A stretch of DNA of 64,000 bases from Rhodoplanes sp963840055 (GCA_963840055.1 CAWIXM010000003.1:66149-130148); one strand, 5' to 3'; positions 53,249 to 61,293 are shown, counted from the stretch's first letter. A program made the numbers and translations. Notes: generated by a model from the sequence alone, not told the origin.

Positions 53249-54520
53249 TCAGCTTGCGGCGAACTTGAGCAGCTTGATCGCGTCAAAATCCTGCACGCCG
53301 CCGCCCACGCGCTTGGTGGTGTAGAACAGCACATAGGGCTTGGCGCTGTAGGGATCGCGCAGCACGCTGACGCCGGCGCGGTCGACCACGAGATAGCCGC
53401 GGATGAAATCGCCGAAAGCGATCGCAAATTCGTCCGTCCCGATGTCGGGCATGTCCTCCGACTCGATCACCGGGAAGGTGATCAGCGTCGCGCGCCCGCC
53501 GGCCTGCGCCGGCGGCTGCCATAGATACTGGCCGGTCGTGTCCTTGAACTTGCGGATCGCGCTCTGCGTCTTGCGGTTCATCACGAACACGCCGTTCTGC
53601 CGGTAGCCGGCTTTCAGCGAATAGATGAGGTCGACCAGCACGTCGGAAGGATTGGACGCGGGGAACGCGCCGGCCGCGCCGGTCGCGAAATAGCCGATCT
53701 TGCTCCACTGCCACGAGTCGTTGGCGACCGTGGTATAGGAGAGGAAGCCCTTCGGCTTGTTGACGCCGTCGCCGGTGACGAAGGCCGTGCCTTCCTGCGT
53801 CGCGAAGGCAAGCTCGACCTCGGAGGCGATCCACTCGTCGATATTGACGGCCGCGTCGTCGAGCAGCGTCGGGGTCGCCGCCGGCATGGCGTACAGCTCC
53901 ATCACCGGAAAATTCAGCTCGTCGAGCACCGGTGAATTGGTCTGCGGCCGCGCGTCGGTTTCGCCCACCCAGCCCACGGCGGGGCCGGAGGTCATGAACG
54001 GCTTCTTGTACACGTTCGCGCTCACCACCCGCACGCTCGCGAGCGAACGAATGGGCGAGATCGCCGCGAGCCGGCGGCCGATCGCTTGCTCCACCTCGGG
54101 CGGCACGAGATAGCCGCCGTCCGGCCCCGAGCCGACCGACAGCGCCTTGACTTCGAGCTCGCGCAACGCGGCGCTGTCGCCGCGCCGGACATAGGCCTCG
54201 AACGCCGCCTTGTGTTCGCGCGCGGCGAAAGAACTTGCACTTCCGCCGTCGCGCGCGAAAGCGGGCCGCGCCTGCTTCAGCGTCAGCTCGTTGATCTGCT
54301 GCTGCTGGCGATCGAGCTGCCGCTGAATCGCGGCGTCGATGCGCGCCTGCTTGTCTTCGGTCAACGGGTCGGCGGCGCCGCGCCGTTCGATCTGCGCCAG
54401 GCGATCCTCATTGGACGCCTTGAACTCGTCGAAGGCGCTCATGAACTCGCCATAGGTCATCGGCCGATCCGGCGAAAAGGTGGCCTTGGTCTCGAGATCG
54501 CTTTCCGTGTCCATGTCCAT
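53249..54520 (-). CDS. GTA major capsid protein (HK97 fold), g5
   Basis: This 423-aa protein is the HK97-type capsid protein, RcGTA gene 5. An N-terminal scaffold-like delta domain (about 1-115) has a coiled coil (QARIDAAIQRQLDRQQQQIN) that the protease removes. The shell domain follows: GSGPDGGYLVPPEVEQAIGR, IRSLASVRVVSANVYKKPFM, FVTGDGVNKPKGFLSYTTVA, YLVVDRAGVSVLRDPYSAKP and FYTTKRVGGGVQDFDAIKLL. AGGAG precedes the ATG at 54520. The gene is intact and full length. Confidence 0.96.
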   Translation of the reverse strand: MDMDTESDLETKATFSPDRPMTYGEFMSAFDEFKASNEDRLAQIERRGAADPLTEDKQARIDAAIQRQLDRQQQQINELTLKQARPAFARDGGSASSFAAREHKAAFEAYVRRGDSAALRELEVKALSVGSGPDGGYLVPPEVEQAIGRRLAAISPIRSLASVRVVSANVYKKPFMTSGPAVGWVGETDARPQTNSPVLDELNFPVMELYAMPAATPTLLDDAAVNIDEWIASEVELAFATQEGTAFVTGDGVNKPKGFLSYTTVANDSWQWSKIGYFATGAAGAFPASNPSDVLVDLIYSLKAGYRQNGVFVMNRKTQSAIRKFKDTTGQYLWQPPAQAGGRATLITFPVIESEDMPDIGTDEFAIAFGDFIRGYLVVDRAGVSVLRDPYSAKPYVLFYTTKRVGGGVQDFDAIKLLKFAAS

Positions 54521-54594
54521 GTTTTTCTCCTGTTGAGATTGCAAAGTTTGCCGTGCTCGGGCCCGTAGCGCTCCGCAGTCGGAATCGGGCGTGG

Positions 54595-55176
54595 CTAAAC
54601 GCTCACCTGCCGCGCATTGGGGATGCGGCGCGCTGCGTCCGCGCTCGCAATCGTGCGCCAGGCCCGCTCGGCGCGACCCGGTGTCGTCGCCGCGCGCCGC
54701 GCCAGCGATCTGCCCTGCCCTTTTTCCACCGCGCGCACGCGCGCCCCTGCGAGCAGCGGGAAAGTCACGATGGAGATTTCCCACAGGTCGATCTGTTCGA
54801 GCCGGCGCACGCGCGTGCGCGGGTCGATGCGGCCGCGCACGGTGCGAAAGCCGATGGAGAGGCCGTCGATGGCCCCGGCCCGCACCAGCGCCAGCACTTC
54901 GCGCGCCCGCGCCACGTCGGCGATCAGCCGGCCGCGCGCGCGCAAGCCGCGCGCGTCCTCGAAAAGGTCGAGCCACACGCCGATCGGCTCGGCGGGATCG
55001 TGCTGGAACAGCATGGGGATGCGGCGCAGCCCGCGCGTCCGCAAGGTCTGTGCGAACGCGCCGGGCATCACCATGTCGCGCGTCGAATCGACCTCATGGA
55101 ACAGCGACGCATAGCCTTCGACCGCGCCGTCGCTATCGATCGTCGCCCTGCGGATGGTCTGGTTTGGTGCAAGCAT
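54595..55176 (-). CDS. GTA prohead protease, g4
   Basis: This 193-aa protein is an HK97 family prohead protease (Peptidase U35 group). EGYASLFHEVDSTRDMVMPG is the opening motif, the catalytic His is in PMLFQHDPAEPIG, and the catalytic Ser is in IDGLSIGFRTV. EQIDLWEISIVTFPLLAGAR completes the core. It should cut the delta domain off the capsid protein during head maturation. It lies 74 bases before the capsid gene, in canonical order. Confidence 0.95.
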   Translation of the reverse strand: MLAPNQTIRRATIDSDGAVEGYASLFHEVDSTRDMVMPGAFAQTLRTRGLRRIPMLFQHDPAEPIGVWLDLFEDARGLRARGRLIADVARAREVLALVRAGAIDGLSIGFRTVRGRIDPRTRVRRLEQIDLWEISIVTFPLLAGARVRAVEKGQGRSLARRAATTPGRAERAWRTIASADAARRIPNARQVSV

Positions 55177-55242
55177 GACTCGCCCGGCCTTCGCCGGAGC
55201 GGCAAAGGTCCATGCTGTGGTCGGTTCGGATTTCGGGGTAGC

Positions 55243-55422
55243 TCAGCGCTTTCGGCTGGGTTTCACGCTCGCCTTGCGCTTGGTCGTCGCGTTGCGCCGC
55301 GCGGGCGCGCGGCGGCCGATGCGGTCGAGCTGATCGAGAAACTCACGGAAAGCGGTCAGGCGAGAGGACTGCGACTTGCGCTCACCTTTGAGCGACCGCA
55401 GCATGGTATGGAGCGTGTCCAT
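55243..55422 (-). CDS. Small basic protein between portal and protease genes (g3.5 position)
   Basis: This 59-aa protein has a helical N-terminal half (SQSSRLTAFREFLDQLDRIG) and a very basic tail (RRAPARRNATTKRKASVKPS), suggesting nucleic-acid contact. AAGGAG stands six bases before the ATG at 55422. It occupies the place of the small gene 3.5 of RcGTA, but the likeness is positional; I cannot confirm homology. A longer frame to 55479 exists without a ribosome site. Confidence 0.6.
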   Translation of the reverse strand: MDTLHTMLRSLKGERKSQSSRLTAFREFLDQLDRIGRRAPARRNATTKRKASVKPSRKR

Positions 55423-55543
55423 CGGCGGCTCCTTTGCAGCAGCGTTATTGGTGGAGAATGCACGCGCGCGATGCGGCATGCGGCGCCGATCGGCGCGCGC
55501 CGTGAGCGCGAATTGTCTTAAGCGATGCCGTCGCGGCGGCCGG

Positions 55544-56716
55544 TCACTCCAGCCGATCGCCGCCTTCGAGCGGGGAAAAGCCGAGCATTTCGCGCTTCTC
55601 GTTCATCGTGAGGAATGACGCCTTGCTGACGCGCTCCCACAAGGAGTCGCGATCGGCGCTGAGCGCATCGACGCGGTCGGTGTCGACGATGAGCGCAAGG
55701 CCATCGCCGAAACCGGGCCCGAGCCATTGCGCGAACGCTCCGGCGATGCGGTTCGCCAGCGGCAGCACCGTATGGCGCCAGAAGGCGCGGTTCGCCTCCT
55801 GGTAATTGGCATAGGTGTTGTCGCCGGGAATGCCGAGCAGCATGGGCGGCACGCCGAAGGCGAGCGCGATCTCGCGCGCCGCCGTGTGCTTCGCCTCCAT
55901 GAAATCCATGTCCTTGGGCGACAGCGACATCGCCTTCCAGTCGAGCCCGCCTTCGAGCAGCAGCGGGCGGCCGGCATTGGCCGAACCCTGATAGGTGGTT
56001 TCGAGCTCGCGCTTGAGCCGCTCGTATTGGCTGTCGGAGAGCACCGCGCCGTCCGGCCCCGCATAGACGAGCGCGCCGGAGGGCCGCGCCGCATTGTCGA
56101 GCAGCGCCTTGTTCCAGGAAGCTGCAGCGTTGTGCGTGTCGATGGCGACGGCCGCGGCTTCGAGCGCGCCCAGCCCGTAATGGTCGTCGAGCGGGTTGAA
56201 CAGCGTGAGATGCAGGATCGGCGGAATGAGCCCCGATTGCTCGAAGCGCACGGTGCGAGAAGCAACCGTATATTCGTATGCCTGCGCCCAGCCGTCCGGC
56301 CCCGGCACGACGCGCATGCGGTCCGGCCGCAGCGCGTAAATCTCGCGCACCGCGCCGTCGAGGTTCACCGCTTCGATATAGCTGTTGCCGCTGATCAGGA
56401 GATAGGCGGTGACCGCTTCAAGAAAGCTCGGCCCGTCCTGGCGCGGATTGGGGCGCGCGAGCAAGGCCGCGAGCGGATGCTTGTCGAGCGCCTGCGCGCC
56501 TTCATAGACAAGGAAGGTGAGCGCGCCGACATTCTCCGCCACCAGCTTGATCGCACGATGCACGATCGCATTGGCGACGAAGCCCTCGCGCGCGAGCGCC
56601 GAATAGTCGCGCGGCGTCCACCGCGCGCGGCCCGGCGACGAAAGCTGAATCAGCCGCGCCGTGCGCGAAGCCTTTTGCTCCGCCGGGCGGAGCAACCGTG
56701 CAATCAGATTCTTCAC
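55544..56716 (-). CDS. GTA portal protein, g3
   Basis: This 390-aa protein is an HK97-type phage portal protein. Typical stretches are NAIVHRAIKLVAENVGALTF, LLISGNSYIEAVNLDG, IPPILHLTLFNPLDDHYGLG, LEAAAVAIDTHNAAASWNKA and IPGDNTYANYQEANRAFWRH. It forms the dodecameric DNA entry ring of the head. Length is normal. It is separated from the terminase gene by 1.1 kb that carries a plus-strand ClpP-like gene and a small broken gene. Confidence 0.95.
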   Translation of the reverse strand: MKNLIARLLRPAEQKASRTARLIQLSSPGRARWTPRDYSALAREGFVANAIVHRAIKLVAENVGALTFLVYEGAQALDKHPLAALLARPNPRQDGPSFLEAVTAYLLISGNSYIEAVNLDGAVREIYALRPDRMRVVPGPDGWAQAYEYTVASRTVRFEQSGLIPPILHLTLFNPLDDHYGLGALEAAAVAIDTHNAAASWNKALLDNAARPSGALVYAGPDGAVLSDSQYERLKRELETTYQGSANAGRPLLLEGGLDWKAMSLSPKDMDFMEAKHTAAREIALAFGVPPMLLGIPGDNTYANYQEANRAFWRHTVLPLANRIAGAFAQWLGPGFGDGLALIVDTDRVDALSADRDSLWERVSKASFLTMNEKREMLGFSPLEGGDRLE

Positions 56717-56930
56717 GTGAAAGCTCCAAACGAAGGGCCGTACCGCAGCACGCTACCTAATTACCTGGAAGTCGCCGCTCCGGCTTCGCAGTATTAATGC
56801 GCTCGATCTAGTAATCGATGCGCACGCCCCGCCAGCGGTACCTCCTCGCGTAGATATCGCTTACACGCGTATGAAGCACTACCTATCCTATTGCATGCGA
56901 ATTACATGCGGGACCAAGGAGGGGCGGCAG

Positions 56931-57497
56931 ATGGCGACCGCTTACATCTTTTTTGGAAAACCCTTCAATCCAGATACCGCGAACGCTCTCGTTCAAGCTT
57001 CCCGAGCAATGATGGGGGAGAAGCTGCAGGGACAGCCGAATTTTCTCTGGAATCACTTCCACTACTCAATGTCGAGCGGCGGTGGGGACATCATCGCGGC
57101 ATTTGCCGTCTTCAATGAAATGAAGGGACTTCCCGTCAGAATTACAACTCATAATGCGGGAGCGATAGACTCCGCGGCCATTATGCCATTCATGGTCGGC
57201 GAGCGCCGAACCGCGAGCCCGTCGTCAGCCTTCTTCTTCCATCAACTTCAATGGTCGTTCGCGTCCAATCTTCAATTGACGAAGACAACCATCAACGATG
57301 CGACTAAGTGGCTCGGAACGTATGAAAATCTGATGGCCGAATATGTGGCGGCTCAGTCGGGTCAAACGAAAAAGAGGATTCTGAGCATGATGCGAGAGGG
57401 GACGAGTGTGTCGTCAGAGAAGGCGAAGGCGATGGGTCTAATTCATGAGGTCTGTGAGTATTCGATTCCGCAGGATGCTCGGTCGTGGCAGGTGTGA
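56931..57497 (+). CDS. ClpP-like serine protease family protein
   Basis: This 188-aa protein has a Clp/crotonase-type fold. The oxyanion region MSSGGGDIIAAFAVFNEM, nucleophile Ser81 in NAGAIDSAAIMPFMVG and His104 in SAFFFHQLQWSF are in ClpP order. The third acid residue is not obvious. MREGTSVSSEKAKAMGLIHE near the end matches ClpP family C-termini. AGGAGG precedes the ATG at 56931. It is on the opposite strand from the GTA genes and its base composition is less GC-rich than theirs. It looks like imported cargo rather than a morphogenesis protease. Confidence 0.8.
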   Translation: MATAYIFFGKPFNPDTANALVQASRAMMGEKLQGQPNFLWNHFHYSMSSGGGDIIAAFAVFNEMKGLPVRITTHNAGAIDSAAIMPFMVGERRTASPSSAFFFHQLQWSFASNLQLTKTTINDATKWLGTYENLMAEYVAAQSGQTKKRILSMMREGTSVSSEKAKAMGLIHEVCEYSIPQDARSWQV

Positions 57498-57636
57498 TGT
57501 AGCCAGCTATGCCAGGGATTGAGTGAGTAGACATCGAAACCCCCATATTTGGTGCCGTTTCGCGGGTGCCACGTCCAGCTTGGGGCAGCAAAATTCAGGT
57601 CCCAAAAGAAGTAAATATCGGAGCGTGGTGGCGAAT

Positions 57637-57814
57637 TTACGGTTGTCGCTTGTTTGAAACGCCCGCGGGCGTCTTTACAATCTTCCCAAGCTTCGCTTCA
57701 AACCGCTCCTTATCCTTGTCGCTCTCGAAGCGACGGGCGGATGAAAAGGCGCTCGTAGGGCTGCATCCAACGGCGGCGCTCATATGCGACCAAATCATCC
57801 AAGGTATAAGGCAT
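57637..57814 (-). pseudogene. Small gene with the toxin-type N-terminal motif, one frameshift
   Basis: The frame starts MPYTLDDLVAYERRRWMQPY, close to the first 20 residues of the RNase A-like toxin at 52931 (which has ERERRRWMKPN), and soon stops. In another frame it continues coherently as RRFESDKDKERFEAKLGKIV to a stop at 57637. Removing one C of the CCC near FIRP joins the two into a 58-59-residue protein. It starts 25 bases after the terminase stop. It is a frameshifted small gene or the remnant of a larger toxin whose C-terminus is lost. The 138 bases on to the ClpP-like gene show nothing. Confidence 0.5.
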
Positions 57815-57838
57815 CTAATGCATCCGTCGTCGTGAACC

Positions 57839-59179
57839 TCACAGCCCGCGCACCCTTGGCCCGCGTTTGGCTCCGAAGCTGAGGGCGGAGACGGCCCACA
57901 CCAGCGCGTCGAGCCGGTCGGGCGAGCGGCCGGACGACAGCCCGTCGATGCCGAAGTCGCACATCTCGTCTTCCAGCGCCGGAAAGACGCCGGCGTGCTT
58001 CACCCTGCCCTGCTCGTAGAGCGCGGCGACCGGCTCGGCGCGCAGCCATTTGCCGCGCCTCGCATGCACCGCGGTCACCGGCACACTCGGGTCGGCCTCG
58101 GCCAGCACCTGCCGCGCCATCTCCCCACCCTGGTTCACTTCGACGACGAGCGCATCGGCGGAAAGCTTGCGCCACAGCGAGATCGCTTTCGCCGCCCAGC
58201 CCGCGGGCGAAAGCCCGGCGACCGTTTCGTCGGCGAGCACGTAGATCAAGTCCGCCGCGCGGCCAGCGGCGACGATGCCGCAGGCGGCCGCCCGCCGTCC
58301 GCTCGATGCCGGCGGATCGACGGCGACGACGATGCGCTCCAGCGGCGGGGCTTCGGCCACCCGCGCCGCCTCGATCAGCGCCCGCGACCACAGCGCGTCC
58401 GGCCGGTCCTCGACGATCTCGCCGTCGAGTTCCTGGCGGCCGAGCCGGGTGCCGGCATAGCGGGCGGCGATCGTTTCGAGAAAGGCCGGCGCAAGATTGT
58501 AGGCGTTGGCCCGCGTCGGCGCGCGGGTGACCGCGGTGTGCGGATCGGTGAGCAGGCGCTTGATCAGCGCGCTCGGCCGCGGCGTCGTGGTGATGAGCTG
58601 GCGCGGCTGCGCGCCGAGGCGCAGCGCGAACTGCAGCATGTCGAAGGCGGCGTCCGCGCGCCGCCACTTCGCCAGCTCGTCCGCCCACGCGGCGCCGAAT
58701 TGCGGGCCGCGCAAACTTTCCGGATCATCCGCCGAGAACGCCTGGGCGATCGCGCCATTGCTCCATTCGATGCGCCGCCGGCTCGGTATCCAGACCGGGC
58801 GCTCGCGGCGCGCATGCGCGGCGAGCACGCCGGACACGCCTTCGACCATCACCTCGCGCACATCGTGCTCGGTTTCGCCGACCAGCGCGATGCGCCCGAC
58901 CGGCTGCGCCGCGAAGGGCGGCAGCCCCAGCGCAAGCCCCCTCACCCATCGCGCGCCCGCCCAGGTTTTGCCCGCGCCGCGCCCGCCGAGAAACAGCCAT
59001 GTCGTCCACGGCCCGCTGCCGTTCGCGCACGACGGCGGCAGTTGCGCGGCATGGGCGAAGAGTTCGACATCCTTGTCGAAGCATTCGAGGAAGCGGCTAT
59101 CCGCCGTCGCCAGGAGCTTGACCCTCAGCTTCGGCGGCAAGCGCTTCAATGCGTCGCGCAAGCTCGCGACGGAACTCAT
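57839..59179 (-). CDS. GTA terminase large subunit, g2
   Basis: This 446-aa protein is the DNA-packaging terminase, RcGTA gene 2. It has the Walker A motif LGGRGAGKTWAGARWV (Lys71) and the Walker B/catalytic pair in GAAWADELAKW. RQLITTTPRPSALIKRLLTD is the coupling region. The C-terminal nuclease domain shows IVVAVDPPASSG (metal Asp), VVEVNQGGEM and CDFGIDGLSSGRSPDRLDAL. It overlaps the small-terminase gene by 83 bases with the ATG at 59179; a start at 59209 would overlap more. In GTAs it cuts host DNA into headfuls without sequence preference. Confidence 0.95.
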   Translation of the reverse strand: MSSVASLRDALKRLPPKLRVKLLATADSRFLECFDKDVELFAHAAQLPPSCANGSGPWTTWLFLGGRGAGKTWAGARWVRGLALGLPPFAAQPVGRIALVGETEHDVREVMVEGVSGVLAAHARRERPVWIPSRRRIEWSNGAIAQAFSADDPESLRGPQFGAAWADELAKWRRADAAFDMLQFALRLGAQPRQLITTTPRPSALIKRLLTDPHTAVTRAPTRANAYNLAPAFLETIAARYAGTRLGRQELDGEIVEDRPDALWSRALIEAARVAEAPPLERIVVAVDPPASSGRRAAACGIVAAGRAADLIYVLADETVAGLSPAGWAAKAISLWRKLSADALVVEVNQGGEMARQVLAEADPSVPVTAVHARRGKWLRAEPVAALYEQGRVKHAGVFPALEDEMCDFGIDGLSSGRSPDRLDALVWAVSALSFGAKRGPRVRGL

Positions 59180-59696
59180 CGAGGTCTCGCGGCATGGGAT
59201 CGTCTTCATCGGGGTCGGGTGCCTGCTCCGGCGCGGCGAGCCGCATCACCTCCTTCAAGGCGCGGGCGAGGCTTGCGAGCGTGCGCGCCGAGCGCTCCGC
59301 TTCGGCCGAATCGGCGGCGCCGAGCACGCTCAAAATGGAATCGATCGCGTCGAGCTCGCGCTCGACGACGCGCTGGACGCGCACCGCCAACGTTTCGCGG
59401 GAACTTCGGGGCCGCTTGGCCGCGTCGGGTTGCGGGCGCGCCTTCGACTTGGGTTGCTTGCGGGCCGTGTGCGTTTGCCGCGCAACGCGCCCCGACGATT
59501 TGCTGCGCGCCCGGCCTCCGTTTCGCGGCGACGCAGCGCGCGGCGGCCAGCCCCATTCCGCGATCCGCGCCTCGAGCGTGCGCCGGGTGATCTTCAGCGA
59601 GGCGGCGACTTCTGGAAGTGGGGTTTGCGGGTTCTCGTAAAGCAGGCGCGCCGCCTCGATCTGTTCCGGCGTGAACGTCTTTTTTGCAAACGCCAT
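59097..59696 (-). CDS. Putative small terminase subunit, g1
   Basis: This 199-aa protein starts with a helix-turn-helix (FTPEQIEAARLLYENPQTPL, EVAASLKITRRTLEARIAEW), as phage small terminases and GTA gene 1 proteins do. A basic Arg/Lys/Pro-rich linker follows, then a helical C-terminal region (VQRVVERELDAIDSILSVLG; DLDEFRRELARRIEALAAEA). It opens the cluster and overlaps the terminase gene. The position and domain order support the call, but the linker and tail are not diagnostic. Confidence 0.8.
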   Translation of the reverse strand: MAFAKKTFTPEQIEAARLLYENPQTPLPEVAASLKITRRTLEARIAEWGWPPRAASPRNGGRARSKSSGRVARQTHTARKQPKSKARPQPDAAKRPRSSRETLAVRVQRVVERELDAIDSILSVLGAADSAEAERSARTLASLARALKEVMRLAAPEQAPDPDEDDPMPRDLDEFRRELARRIEALAAEAEGQAPGDGG

Positions 59697-60184
59697 CGGG
59701 CAGCCCCGTCGCGCCGCCGCTCCAGCATGAGAAGCAGCCGCGCCGTCAGCGCGGACGTTAGATCGATGAGGTGGACGAATGTTGCGGCCACAAAATCATT
59801 CTAGCCACAGTCGCCGATACCAAATTATCACCTTTTGGCGTCGTATCGGCTGCTCATCTCGACAGGCAGAGGGCCGAGCCCCCGGCCGTATCAACGCACG
59901 GCCGAGGGCGTAGCCAGACAGCGGCACAGGAACGGGGGTGAGACGCCGCCGTCCACTGAGGCAACGTCAAGCGCGCGATCCTGTTCCGATCGCTCATGCC
60001 TCTCTGCTCGTGCTGCTATTTCTTGCTGATTGCCGGCGCTGGGCGCGCCTGCGCCGGTAAGAAATTGCTCCGACCTGCGTGCCACCCCGTCGTCTCGCGC
60101 AGTTCGGGAGCGTGCAGCGAACCTAACCTAGCAGCGCCGCGCTGTCAAGATTAAATTCCCAGGATTAATTCCCCATATATGTAC
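59697..60184. other. Upstream region of the GTA cluster
   Basis: A gap of nearly 490 bases between the first GTA gene and the small genes at 60219. It should hold the main GTA promoter, read leftward. It contains GGCGCAGGCG-type inverted segments near 60030-60055 and an AT-rich part at 60140-60180. I could not single out a convincing minus-strand promoter. A 64-codon plus-strand frame at 59835 has no coding character. Confidence 0.4.
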
Positions 60185-60212
60185 TTGACAAAGCGCCTGC
60201 TAATGGTAGTCT
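60185..60212 (+). promoter_or_regulatory. Sigma-70-like promoter before the small gene at 60219
   Basis: TTGACA (60185-60190) and TAGTCT (60207-60212) are spaced 16 bases apart. The expected start point, 6-7 bases after the -10 box, falls on the ATG at 60219, which has no ribosome site. The message is therefore probably leaderless. Confidence 0.55.
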
Positions 60213-60218
60213 ATCGGC

Positions 60219-60458
60219 ATGTGCAAGGAACATAGTCCTGCTGGCGTGCCCGAAATCGAGATCACGCCTCGGATGGTTTTGGCTGGAGTGCGAACGCTTC
60301 GCGCATCTGGCGCGTTAGCCGTTGAATTGTCGGCAGACGGCCTGATCGTTCAGAGGATTTTGGAAGCGGCTCTGCGTAACCGTGGGCGCGGGCATGGAAG
60401 TTTACCAGTGCGTTTGAACAGCAAACGAATTCAGCGCGGAATCTCTCGATATCTCTGA
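60219..60458 (+). CDS. Small hypothetical protein, 79 aa
   Basis: I do not recognise a family. The N-terminal 55 residues (EIEITPRMVLAGVRTLRASG) look like the small helical proteins of mobile regions, and the tail is basic. The promoter just upstream and a good initial coding pattern support it. It overlaps the 3' end of the minus-strand gene at 60262-60870 by 197 bases, so one of the two may be shorter than annotated. Confidence 0.5.
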   Translation: MCKEHSPAGVPEIEITPRMVLAGVRTLRASGALAVELSADGLIVQRILEAALRNRGRGHGSLPVRLNSKRIQRGISRYL

Positions 60459-60870
60459 GCCCAAGAGCGCCCTGCGGTCGCTTTTGCGGGCGTTTGGATT
60501 TCTTTTCTGGCCTGTCTAGGCGTGGAACTAACAGATTGCGCTGTCCTGGCACGCCGAAAAAATCGACGCGCGCAGGATAATGAGCAAGCATGTTGCGCGC
60601 CTTTGCTAGGGTCTGAAGGCGGTCCACAATTGCATTCCAGTCGGCTAATAAACATCGGTCCGTGAACTTGGCTTTGAACGTGTTATCTACCGCAGCCAAT
60701 TTCGATCGAAAATTTTCGATCGAAGCGTAGGTGCGCCAGAGTGCGCGGTAGCTTTCGCTTGGATAGCAAGAGCACAATATCGAAAACAGGGCATTTTCAA
60801 CATGGGCCCATTGCGTTATCGCTGATCCGAGTGTGTAGTGAAATACGTAATGCTCTTCAGCGGGTGTCAT
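60262..60870 (-). CDS. Hypothetical protein, 202 aa
   Basis: The family is not recognised. The protein is soluble and helical, with YTLGSAITQWAHVENALFSI, LCSCYPSESYRALWRTYASI and WNAIVDRLQTLAKARNMLAH. The last part resembles the conserved RN..aH pattern of HEPN-like or MAE-type proteins, which is only suggestive. The ATG at 60870 shares CATG with the start of the divergent 58-aa gene. The C-terminus overlaps the gene at 60219. Lower GC than the GTA genes suggests acquisition. Confidence 0.6.
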   Translation of the reverse strand: MTPAEEHYVFHYTLGSAITQWAHVENALFSILCSCYPSESYRALWRTYASIENFRSKLAAVDNTFKAKFTDRCLLADWNAIVDRLQTLAKARNMLAHYPARVDFFGVPGQRNLLVPRLDRPEKKSKRPQKRPQGALGLRDIERFRAEFVCCSNALVNFHARAHGYAEPLPKSSERSGRLPTIQRLTRQMREAFALQPKPSEA

Positions 60871-61045
60871 GGCGAAGTCCGATCCAAAGAAGAAAGAAAT
60901 GGAATTTGAGCCCGACGCCTGGCAGCGCTTCGAGCGCGCCGTAGATGTGGTGGCGAAAAGCCCTCCACAGCACCGGATTAAGGAGGGTAAGCCTAAGACG
61001 ATTCGGGATAAGAGTCCCGTGAAGCGCAAGGCCGTGAAGAGATGA
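60869..61045 (+). CDS. Small basic protein, 58 aa
   Basis: The frame runs MAKSDPKKKEMEFEPDAWQR, then FERAVDVVAKSPPQHRIKEG, and ends in a lysine/arginine-rich tail with stop at 61043-61045. The central DAWQRFERAVDVVAKSPPQH segment looks like small conserved proteins seen in rhizobial accessory regions, often beside toxin-like genes. It overlaps the divergent gene at the start codons (60868-60871). The function is unknown. Confidence 0.6.
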   Translation: MAKSDPKKKEMEFEPDAWQRFERAVDVVAKSPPQHRIKEGKPKTIRDKSPVKRKAVKR

Positions 61046-61086
61046 ATATTGCCTTCGCGAGGCTGGCGACGAAATCACGCTAACGC

Positions 61087-61293
61087 TCACTGAGAAGGTA
61101 TCTCGGCGAGCAGTGCATCAATTGCCCGCCGCATCAATTCCCACTTCTGACGCGGATAGTCATCTGAATAAGGTTGAAGCCCTGATGCGGGAATTTCTAA
61201 CGAGAGTTGCCCGCCCTCGAACGGCAAGTACGCGATGAGCTTGCGTCCCTCTGGCTTACCGTTCTCACCGAGTATATTTGTTACGAGCGGCAT
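61087..61293 (-). CDS. Small hypothetical protein, 68 aa
   Basis: This short acidic protein starts MPLVTNILGENGKPEGRKLI and contains AYLPFEGGQLSLEIPASGLQ. The C-terminal half is helical. AGAGGTG precedes the ATG at 61293. The frame extends to 61353, where it meets the IS21 end. No family is recognised; it lies between the accessory genes and the insertion sequence. Confidence 0.5.
   Translation of the reverse strand: MPLVTNILGENGKPEGRKLIAYLPFEGGQLSLEIPASGLQPYSDDYPRQKWELMRRAIDALLAEIPSQ

Noticed and set aside
54591..55178. Plus-strand frames opposite the prohead protease
   Set aside because: Arg/Ala-rich shadow frames; the minus strand carries the protease with His and Ser motifs in canonical order.
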